Shown piece after piece: positions 55,080 to 64,000 of a stretch of 64,000 nt of DNA; position 1 is the stretch's first letter, and every line of letters starts with the position of its first letter. Source of the stretch: Diabrotica undecimpunctata. Lineage: Eukaryota; Arthropoda; Insecta; Coleoptera; Chrysomelidae. The position numbers were made by a program, and so were the translations under genes. The stretch lies in NCBI RefSeq assembly GCF_040954645.1, contig NC_092803.1, positions 83,810,417-83,874,416 on the forward strand, written 5' to 3'. Under the pieces are notes generated by a model. That model saw nothing but the letters and a program-made list of their open reading frames with translations. It had not been told where the DNA came from and searched no databases.

Positions 55080-55280
55080 AATACGATTGGTGTGATGCAC
55101 ACAAGGGCACTATGGCTGGCGCTACATTTAGTAGTAGATCCTTCAGGTCAGTAGCAAGTACTTCGGTTGTGTAGTACGGTCTTTTCAACAAAGCACCTCC
55201 TTTTATGTAATAGAAAATGCTACAAACTAGATACTATTTGCTAAAGCAATAGCATCTACTACGTTTTATGCATTCCGCCC

Positions 55281-55806
55281 AATGTCTGCTAGGTATGTGT
55301 ACATATCAATATCTTTCACTGAGATTGGTAGTAAAAATTTTGGACCCAGTGTTAGAAAAGATTTTATGTCTTGAGGCAAAGACACATTAGATTGATTTAG
55401 CAACCATGCATTTTGATTTGTAGTTGTGAGTGAAGCTAAAGGGTCTTTGGTGGGTTGGTTAAGTTTTGAGATGTTGCTTCTTTTTATACGGTTGAAGATT
55501 CTTTTATATCTTTTGACCTGTAGTCTCTAGAAATCAATCATGTTATTTATTGGGGAGTTAAAATACTCTATTGATTTATTTATGTTGCTGTAACTTGCTG
55601 TTAAGATACTCTATTGATTTATTTATGTTTCTCTGTAGGTTTATAATTTTTGTGTTGGTTTCACTAATAGTGATGTTTAGAATCCTCTTTATTACAAGAT
55701 TTCTGAGGTATGATATTTTTCTTGTGTTTTTATTATCTGTGTTTTCAGGTATTGGGAGGATCCTTTCTGTAAGGACCTCAACCTCATACAAAAACCACAA
55801 CTTCAT
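55281..55806 (-). pseudogene. Penelope-like element N-terminal region
   Basis: From the ATG at 55804-55806: MKLWFLYEVEVLTERILPIP, then NTRKISYLRNLVIKRILNIT, a stop near 55576, and in another frame RIKRSNISKLNQPTKDPLAS, NVSLPQDIKSFLTLGPKFLL, PISVKDIDMYTYLAD up to 55281. The motif LP.D....LSLGPKF..P is the N-terminal mark of Penelope-like polyproteins. The reading then continues at 50473 across the Harbinger insertion. The start sits at the 3' edge of another Penelope copy on the same strand (55798-56286), as in the head-to-tail partial dimers known for this family. Confidence 0.7.
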
Positions 55807-56286
55807 GTCAAAGTCGCTTCAAAGGGAAGAAGTAGAATAGAAGAATGTTTCTTCTCTTTTGCTGAAAATCTTGCCATCTTCTGTCAACATCTCGATGTCA
55901 CATGTAATAAGGTTATATTCACATCTACACCTCATGCAACAAATATGGAACCCACAGGTCACATAAAACTTTTAAAGAAATACAATCAGCCGGAAGATGA
56001 AATCTATTCTCAAGTGCAGGTAGGTCATCTGTGTATGTTATGACAAGTTACCTCCATATTTCAGTGTGTTACGTTTTGTCAGGTGTTGCTGAAGCAAAAA
56101 TGAGTAAATACAGCTCAAGTTTTCCACATCTTTCTTACAGTTCATAGAAGAGCTACAGTTATGGATGTAGCACATTTCTATGAAATTTCTTTTGAATTGG
56201 TTGTCCACCTTTTTTAGTACTTCCACATTGTCATAGGTGACAATGTGTCCAGTATTCTTAATATGTTGGTTAAAAGCTGTACTAGG
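55798..56286 (-). pseudogene. Penelope-like 3' end, minus-strand copy
   Basis: Encodes on the minus strand FNQHIKNTGHIV (to about 56230), then MEVLKKVDNQFKRNFIEMCY and IHNCSSSMNCKKDVENLSCI with a stop at 56038-56040, followed by the 3' untranslated sequence to about 55798. It matches 56673-57157 in inverted orientation at high identity. Only the very C-terminus past the GIY-YIG domain is present. Confidence 0.8.
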
Positions 56287-56290
56287 TTAG

Positions 56291-57157
56291 ATTCTTAGAA
56301 AAAATTACTATCTTAAGATGCTGCTGAACAAACTGCTCTTCCAAGATATGCCAACGGCAAGAACACACCAAAGACAAACACAAGGAGAATCAGTAGAACG
56401 TTTCTATGGGAGATTGCCTTACATCAGGGGTTTATCATCACAGATCACAAACCTTTTTAGACAGTTTAACATAGTGATAGCAAATTCAGTGTACAAAAGA
56501 TTAGGGACATACTTCACTCACCTGGCAGAAAGAGTTAAAAATCTGGATCACTTCAATGTAGTGTATTCTATTCCATGTAGTTCCTGTTCGGAAGTCTATG
56601 TCGGTCAAACCAGCCAGAAACTATCAAAAAGAATAGCTTTGCACAAGAGTGATGTGAGGAAACCTACAAGTACAGCTTTTAGCCAACATATTAAGAATAC
56701 TGGACACATTGCCAACTTGGACAATGTGGAAGTACTAAAAAAGGTGGACAACCAATTAAAAAGAAATTTCATAGAAATGTGCTACATCCATAACTATAGC
56801 TCTTCTATCAACTGTAAGAAAAATGTGGAAATCTTCAGTTGTATTTACTCATTTTTGCTTCAGTAAGATCTGACAAAACTTAACAGACTGGAATATGGAG
56901 GCAACTTATCATAACATACACAGATGACCTATCTGCACTTGAGAATAGATTTAATCTTCCGGCTGATTGTATTTCTTTAAAAGTTTTATTCCGGCTGTGG
57001 GTTTCATATTTGTTGCATGAGGTGTAGATGTGAATATAACCTTATTACATATGACATCGAGATTTTGACAGGAGATGGCAAGACTTTCAACAAAAGAGAA
57101 GAAAAATTCTTCTATTCTACTACTTCCCTTTAAAGTGCCTTTGACATGAAGTTGTAA
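56291..57157 (+). pseudogene. Penelope-like GIY-YIG endonuclease region and 3' end, plus-strand copy
   Basis: The frame 56318-56866 is open: ERFYGRLPYIRGLSSQITNL, KRLGTYFTHLAERVKNLDHF, then VVYSIPCSSCSEVYVGQTSQ, KLSKRIALHKSDVRK, FSQHIKNTGHIANLDNVEVL, and IHNYSSSINCKKNVEIFSCI, ending at 56864-56866. IPC..C...YVGQT...L..R...H is the linker/GIY-YIG endonuclease of Penelope-like elements, which nicks target DNA to start reverse transcription. The RT is missing at the 5' side. The endonuclease part itself has no stop. The 3' untranslated region runs to about 57157 and mirrors 55798-56037. Confidence 0.85.
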
Positions 57158-57326
57158 AAATACCCTTTTATGTTGTAATGTTTTTATTTAAAAATTTTAA
57201 ATGTTTTTTAACATATTTTAAGACAATGTTCACTACAAGGACTAACTGAACATTTTCAATGTAAGTTTTAGATGTTAACTTCCACCACCTGTACTAAATA
57301 AGTTTTTCATTTAGGTGGCGATGAAG

Positions 57327-57331
<5 letters not shown>

Positions 57332-57394
<63 letters not shown>
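57332..57394. repeat. (TA)n microsatellite
   Basis: Alternating TA about 60 bp, following GATGAAGGTGA. Confidence 0.9.
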
Positions 57395-57399
<5 letters not shown>

Positions 57400-58047
57400 A
57401 ATTGATGGATTCGATCGTTACTTGATGGAAATTCATTTTATGTAACAATAAAGCACTGAAAACTTTGTTTTCAAAACTTCCACAAAATTTATTTTAAACT
57501 CTTATCACTACAGCTGTTTAAAAAATAAAAAGAAGGCACATAGAAAATAAAACTAATATTAATAAATTGGGGTTCGTTATTCTGAAAAATGACTTGAATG
57601 ACGTGCAAGCATTTTTATATGAAAAATGATATATATGGTACCAATATAAGCATTAAAATGTATGTAAAATGTTTATGCAGGTAATTATACAATAATATAT
57701 ATGGTGCTCCATTAAAAGTAACGAAGTTTATGGCGACTACTCTGTATTTACGGAAGTGATAGCGAGCTATCAATATATTTGATAAGTGGATCGTGGAGTG
57801 GATCAGCTACACTTCAGCTTAAGTCTTAACAAATCTTCAGGTTTCAAATCCATTTATATTACCTTATATTCCTAAATTATAATTATACTTTTTATCGGAA
57901 GCCGTTTGTTATAATGCGCGCACTGCAGCCAGTTGGCTTACAATTTCCATTCGTGTAACCTGCTGGCTCGGGTTTTAGTGTTAACGACTACTTACGTAGC
58001 CAAAGACTGGCGCTCGGTGATGGCTCAGTTAAATAAGAAATTAAAAA

Positions 58048-58051
<4 letters not shown>
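57395..58051. other. Sequence between two (TA)n arrays, nothing recognised
   Basis: No coding domain. TGGCGCTCGGTGATGG near 58008 resembles an LTR-element primer-binding site in style, but there are no paired LTRs, so no element is called. Confidence 0.35.

Positions 58052-58112
<61 letters not shown>
58052..58112. repeat. (TA)n microsatellite
   Basis: Alternating TA about 60 bp. The Ile/Tyr-only frames over this and similar arrays are artefacts. Confidence 0.9.
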
Positions 58113-58114
<2 letters not shown>

Positions 58115-58757
58115 TTAATATCATGGACCACCAAATATTATAAAGTGACCTAGAATGGACCTACAAACAGTGGTATAATACGATCGTAAACGAAATCGTT
58201 CAATTTTTAATCGCCGAAATGGGAATGTACAAAAGACGGAAAATATCGAAAATTCGAATATTAACTTTTGTGTTTTCCTAAAACTATTTAGAATTACAGA
58301 TTTATAAAAGACAAACAAAAACGTTACTTTGGCGTTATTTATATCCGCGTCATTCGCGAGAATCACAACCACAACGGAATTTCACATTAACGGTGACGTC
58401 TGTTTTCTTTATTAGAAGCCTGGTTCTTTCGTTAAAGCATTTGACTCATCATGTCGAATTGGGGACATAAAAACTTTTTTCTTCAAAAAGAAACTACAGT
58501 TAATGGTCATTATAGTTAATCGTATGGTAAAACCACACCAAAACTATGACTGAAAATAATGTTTGTATAAGGTAATGGGTTTAGTGTAAATAGGGTATTA
58601 AAACTTCTTCTCTAACTCTCGTAATATTCCTTAAATCCGTAAAATATTGGACTACTCTGTTCGTCTTCCATTTAAAGACTAAGATAGATTGAGGATGATT
58701 GGAGCCCTTTGCAAAACTATGGATTGTCTTTGACTGGGAATACGTAACATAATATTG

Positions 58758-58762
<5 letters not shown>
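58113..58762. other. Spacer, nothing recognised
   Basis: Frames of 83 and 60 codons on the minus strand show no domain. No repeat edge other than the (TA)n arrays on both sides. Confidence 0.4.
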
Positions 58763-58831
<69 letters not shown>

Positions 58832-58895
58832 TATATATATTATATATATATATATATATATGTAGGTATATATATATATATTATATATATATATT

Positions 58896-58965
<70 letters not shown>
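58763..58965. repeat. Compound (TA)n microsatellite
   Basis: About 200 bp of TA with interruptions such as TGTATATATATATTATATA and GTAGGTATA. It borders the foldback on its left. Confidence 0.9.
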
Positions 58966-60356
<1,391 letters not shown>

Positions 60357-60397
60357 ACAAATATAGATAGATAGATTTAGAGAGGTGGTCTTTTGGC

Positions 60398-61647
60398 CTA
60401 TTCCACCGCGACCTTTTCAGATCTATTGTGGTCCCCTAGTCCCAGATAGCATTCTCTAGCCTGACCCTTTTTATAAAGTCTAGTACCTAGCTTCGAGACT
60501 GTACCGTCCATGTAGCTATTTGCCGGTGGACTTTCTTCTCCTAGTGCAAAGAACCGCAAATTTACCAGACTGTCACACTGATATAAAATGTGCTCTGCTT
60601 TTCTTCTTCGAGTGACAGAATCTGCACAGGTCATCATCTGATAATCCCATTAGCTTCAAGTGCCTATTCAGCTTACAGTGCCCTGTTAGAAGACCTACTA
60701 TGGCTTTGACTGTGTTTCTGTCTTTGCTTATTAGGCCTGCCGTAAATTTTGGCGAATGTTCTTTAATGAACAGTTTCGCCTATCTTTGTCCTGGTGAATT
60801 CCTCCACCATTCCAGAGATTTGTGAACTACCCACTTCCTTGTAGCCGTTCTTGTTACTGATTTTGCAACTCCGCAGAAGGGTTCTGGTCCAATGAATGGC
60901 ATTGATGAACCTTGTTTGGCCATTTCATCTGCTTTTTCATTGCTCGTGCCCCAGTACCCAGGCTACCGTAACCTTGCTACGGTCTCCTAGTTTATTTAGG
61001 GCACACACACACGATCCCATACTAGCTTAGAATTGACCTCTACAGAATTGAGTGCCTTAAGCGCTGCCTGACTATCTGTGAAGATGACAACTGAACAGAA
61101 CGGGCTTTACTGCCTTTCTATTTCTTCCACGCGGTGATGGATTGCCGTTATTTCCGCCTGGAAAACTGTTACATCCTTAGATAGACTTACCGGGAAATGT
61201 ATCCCTTGATTTGTCCCTACTATGCCGGCTCCCACACCCTCCGATGTTTTTGAGCCAATCCGTGTACCAGGTAGCAGCAGCTTGTATGGGTACACCTTTA
61301 TTCCAGTCTTCCCTGCCTGGTATCTTAATTGTGAACTTATTGTTAAAGCTATATCTCGTAGCTGTTGCATCGATAGGTTGCCCCATCACAATATCGACTT
61401 TTAACTCCTCGATTAGCTTTCTGTTGTCAGCACCATGCATCTGGCTTATATGTCGCTGACTATCGATTAATCTGTGTAACACTGATCTGGTTTCGCCCTC
61501 TATAAAGATATGAAGTGGTAGCAGATTCAGCAGGACTTCCAACGATGCAGTAGGAGTTGTTTTTATGGCCCCTGTAATACACAGGCATGATAGCCTTTGT
61601 GTATTACCTAGCAGCCTTATTGCTCCCACTTGCTGCGTCTTTTTCCA
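60398..61647 (-). pseudogene. R1/I-like LINE thumb, RNase H and C-terminal part
   Basis: The frame from 61629 reads MGAIRLLGNTQRLSCLCITG, AIKTTPTASLEVLLNLLPLH, ending near 61177. In the next frame come GVGAGIVGTNQGIHFPVSLS, DVTVFQAEITAIHHRVEEIE (RNase H start with catalytic Glu), a stop, VIFTDSQAALKALNSVEVNS (TDS), then scraps of VTVAWVPGH. The last frame (60398-60637) gives DSVTRRRKAEHILYQCDSLV, a C-terminal H..C motif, and EESPPANSYMDG. The GAM(K)TTPT.ALE block followed by RNase HI is diagnostic for RNase H-bearing LINEs. The RNase H is heavily damaged between 60640 and 61000. Confidence 0.8.
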
Positions 61648-63000
61648 TTACTGCGTCACCGAGCCATAGGTTATCATGGGTCTAATAACCCTTGTGTATA
61701 ACCATAGAGACATAGTAGCTTTCTGTGTGGTTTTCAGAATGTGAGTATTCCATGTAAGCCTATAATCAAAATATACCCCAAGGTATTTTGTTTCTTTGGC
61801 AAACGAAATCTCTGTTCCTCCCAGCACCGGGGGTTTTAGGCCTTGTAGTGCTGTTTTTTTTTTTTTGGTGAAGTTGGCGATTTGTTTTCTAAGCATTAAC
61901 TATCAGTCTCTCTTGTTTACACCAGTCGTCAACTATATTTAGGGCTGCTTGCATTCTCTCAGACAGCACCTGAGCAAACCTGCCCTTGACAACGATTGCT
62001 GTATCGTCAGCATATCCTAAACAATAAAAGCCTTCTGTGAACCTATTTCTGAGGAGATCATCTACCAAGGTTGCCCAAAGTAGAGAAGACAGAACTCCTC
62101 CTTGTGGACAGCCTCCACCTACTTTTGCTTTGATGGTTGCTTTACCCAGAGTGGACATTACTGTAATATCCTCCAGGGATGCCCTTATCCATCTGCATAT
62201 TACCGCAGGTGCGCCTCGTCTACTCATAGCTCCGGTCAAAGAGCTGGTAGTAACATTATTAAATGCCCCTTCTATATCTAAAAAAGCGGCCATTACTATA
62301 TCTGTCTTCCATTGATTTTGAGATAAGCTTATTTAGATCATCCAACGCCTTCAAGCATCAAGAAGCCTTTCCAGCGTTTTTAATAGAAAAGAAGATAGGC
62401 TTATCGGTCTATATGACTTTGGTGTTAGGTCTGATACTTTACCTACCTTAGGCAAGTATATGACTTTAACCTTTTGCCATATTTCCGGTACGACCCCCCA
62501 TGCTAAACTGGCTTTGAGGAGCTTGCATAGGTGTGGTATCAATATTTCTAATCCCATACGCAACAGTATTGGATATATGCCATCTGTCCCTGGAGACTTA
62601 TAGGGTCGAAACTTATTTATAGCCCATCTAATTCTGTTCGGTCTTGTGATTGCTGTCGCTATTTCCCAATCTGTAGACTTTGGCCTAGTGAGCCTTTGGT
62701 CTATGTTGGTTGGCCTATCTGCATCATCCAGAATTGTCGAGCCCGGAAAGTGCGTGTTTATCAGTTCTCTAAGACTTTCTTCTTTGGTGTCCGTAAATTT
62801 GCCATTAGCTTTCTTTAGGAAACCTACTTCTTTCGTAGTAGCACCATCCTTTACCAGGACTTTATGGATTCGAGAACATACCGGGATATCTGTAATCTCC
62901 TAGCAAAACTCTCTCCATGAATTCCTTTTAGCTTTCCGAATTTCTTTATTGTATAGCGTTAGCTTATACCTGTAGGCATTCCAATCTTGGTTACTTTTGA
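61648..63000 (-). pseudogene. R1/I-like LINE reverse transcriptase
   Basis: Reading leftward: DWNAYRYKLTLYNKEIRKAK and NSWREFC (about 62985-62905), RIHKVLVKDGATTKEVGFLK, RELINTHFPGS, KFRPYKSPGTDGIYPILLRM, VIYLPKVGKVS, SYRPISLSSFLLKTLERLLD and a stop at about 62350. After a shift come MAAFLDIEGAFNNVTTSSLT (first Asp), GCPQGGVLSSLLWATLVDDL, CLGYADDTAIVVKGRF (catalytic YADD intact) and DDWCKQERLIVNA. A shift near 61895 leads to TKYLGVYFDYRLTWNTHILK and YTRVIRPMITYGSV. The W..Y...L..YN..IR.AK..SWR..C linker, CPQGGVLSPLLW and GYADD motifs suit the R1/I/LOA side of LINEs. At least four lesions. Confidence 0.85.
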
Positions 63001-63023
63001 CTGTATTATCTATCTATCTATCT

Positions 63024-63289
63024 ACAAATATAGGTCAAATGTTTCTCTACAAATAATTTTGTCAATAAGTATATTCAATAAGTATATTCAATAAGTGTTA
63101 TTTATCTCCAAGATTCTAAGAAGCTATAAAAAAAAATTTGATTCGGGCCCTTTTTGGAAAATTGTTTATAGTTTTTCTTTGTTTCGTTCATTCAATATTT
63201 CCGGTTTAGCTCTAGCAGCTATCATCTTCTAATTTTTCTTCTCTCCATTTTTTTTTTGTTTATGTAAGACTGTCGTAAGGGCCACCTCC
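63024..63289. other. Spacer, nothing recognised
   Basis: Contains a short duplication (TCAATAAGTATAT twice near 63060-63090). No coding signal. Confidence 0.4.
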
Positions 63290-63720
63290 ACATCTGTTCC
63301 GACTCTGAGCAGCCTCGTTCATTTTGTGTACCTCAAATACTGTCCATCGTTTGTTGTGAACAACTCCGGCAGATGCTATTTGGCTAAAGTTATTAACTTT
63401 TTTTACTGGGTTTAATGTATTTTCTCTCATTAAAAAAGCTTCATGTTCACCATGCTCTTATCTCTCCCTTTCTTCTAGATTTACCTTTACTGTTCACTCT
63501 CTCCTAATCACCTCAACCGTCCCAGTGTCTCCTTTTTGCTTCAAAATCTATTTACATCTCCTAAACTTACACCACACACTTTGGCAATATCTCGGAGTCA
63601 TTTTGTTATGTTCACTTAAAGTAAAAATCTTAGTTATCAATTTGGGAGTATTACCCATCTTCACAAAGAAACAGATAAAGCCTTGGTTCACTTTTTCAAT
63701 TATTCCTGACCCAGGAACCA
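63290..63720 (-). pseudogene. Probable Tc1-like transposase N-terminus (HTH domains)
   Basis: On the minus strand DIAKVCGVSLGDVNRF, then (with stops) KKETLGRLR-like residues, and later ENTLNPVKKVNNFSQIASAG and VVHNKRWTVFEVHKMNEAAQ fit the paired HTH of Tc1-type transposases (IA...GVS..TV.RI...... TG, then L.....NP.KT...I...L..AGV.VH..TVRR.L...G..A). The catalytic part does not follow. Identity is low and frames are broken, so this is a tentative call. It is not the same subfamily as the Tc1 copy at 40.7-42.4 kb. Confidence 0.4.
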
Positions 63721-63890
63721 TTTTTGGACGTTCACCGCGGGCATCACGTGTGCATATACACTACAATTCAATTCGACAACAAGCGGATTCCAATACTGTT
63801 AAAACAGCTTCGTTTTGATTTCGGTTGATGTAAGCGTTTCAAATGAAAGTACTATAACTAATAATTATATACTACAACTAATATATACAG

Positions 63891-64000
63891 AGTGGCCCAA
63901 AAGTCTGGAAACGGCCAATTATCTCGTAAATTGCTAGTCATAATTATACAAAATTTGAGGTACACCTATTTTGTGATACGTAGATTCCATATTTGCTATT
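63891..64000. repeat. Terminal-repeat-like sequence at window edge
   Basis: ACAGAGTGGCCCAAAAGTCT followed by GGAAACGGCC has the look of a transposon or retroposon terminus just after TATATA. The element would continue beyond the window, so it cannot be identified. Confidence 0.3.

Larger units (their letters stand above)
50474..55280 (+). mobile_element. Harbinger (PIF) transposon, carrying a nested RTE LINE
   Basis: Tips are GGGTGGAATGCATAAAACGT at 50474 and its near-perfect inverted copy ACGTTTTATGCATTCCGCCC ending at 55280, flanked by AAT at 50471-50473 and 55281-55283 (3-bp duplication, as Harbinger elements make). It carries both genes of this superfamily in divided orientation: a HARBI1-like transposase on the plus strand (50975-51976) and a Myb/SANT-like protein on the minus strand (52142-52812). 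After subtracting the LINE insert the element is about 2.6 kb. It is inserted in a Penelope-like element on the minus strand. Confidence 0.9.
60367..63023 (-). mobile_element. R1/I-like LINE with RNase H, 10-bp TSD, GATA tails at both edges
   Basis: ACAAATATAG occurs at 60357-60366 and 63024-63033. The insert between is read on the minus strand: ORF2 linker, RT, thumb, RNase H and a Cys/His tail, ending in a (TCTA)n tail (AAATCTATCTATC). Unusually the 5' edge also carries a GATA/TATC run (63007-63023). It starts in the linker upstream of the RT, so the endonuclease is lost by 5' truncation. Coding parts are described separately. Confidence 0.8.

Noticed and set aside
57395..58051. Block between two (TA)n arrays considered as an LTR with primer site TGGCGCTCGG
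   Set aside because: No matching second LTR, and the block does not end in CA before the TGGCGC string.

Overview
The window is AT-rich, intergenic, transposon-dense DNA of an animal, most likely an insect. The reasons are the families present (Jockey-, CR1-, RTE- and R1/I-like LINEs, Penelope-like elements, piggyBac, Tigger/pogo, Tc1, Harbinger and Helitron remnants, gypsy-like LTR pieces), a 57-bp intron in a transposase, and many (TA)n microsatellites. The species cannot be named from the sequence; a beetle or another insect with a large repeat-rich genome is only a guess. I found no convincing host gene, tRNA, rRNA, CRISPR array or operon. Every recognisable coding stretch belongs to a mobile element, and every one is broken by stops, frameshifts, truncation or insertion.

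Layout. 1-5.3 kb: the N-terminus and end of a piggyBac element, a 438-bp foldback insertion with a 12-bp target-site duplication (TSD), an internally deleted piggyBac bounded by TTAA, and two LINE RNase H scraps. 5.3-13.7 kb: LINE reverse-transcriptase (RT) fragments on both strands, a collapsed gypsy-like LTR element, a foldback repeat and a dispersed non-coding repeat. 13.7-17.8 kb: little that can be recognised. 17.8-24.8 kb: a Tigger/pogo transposase gene split by a 5'-truncated Jockey-like LINE with an exact 12-bp TSD. 25-31.4 kb: LINE scraps, a CTCA-type minisatellite and a Helitron helicase fragment. 31.86-34.53 kb: a 2.67-kb element with long terminal inverted repeats (TIRs), a cysteine-rich coding remnant and a 292-bp tandem array. 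35.3-42.4 kb: a CR1-like ORF1/endonuclease piece, a second piggyBac N-terminus and a complete but dead Tc1 element. 42.6-46.3 kb: LTR-like blocks set into (TA)n arrays, then a Penelope-like RT. 47.7-48.4 kb: a large foldback MITE. 50.3-57.2 kb: a three-level nest (RTE LINE inside a Harbinger element inside a Penelope-like element), followed by an inverted Penelope dimer. 58.7-60.1 kb: a foldback between (TA)n arrays that contains another LINE insertion. 60.4-63.0 kb: an R1/I-like LINE with a 10-bp TSD. 63.0-64.0 kb: a probable Tc1 N-terminal remnant and the start of a terminal-repeat-like sequence.

The features do not act as a pathway. They record successive insertions, and the order can be read where TSDs survive: Penelope before Harbinger before RTE; Tigger before Jockey; foldback before LINE at 59 kb. 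The most distinctive object is the 31.86-34.53 kb element, whose family I could not name.
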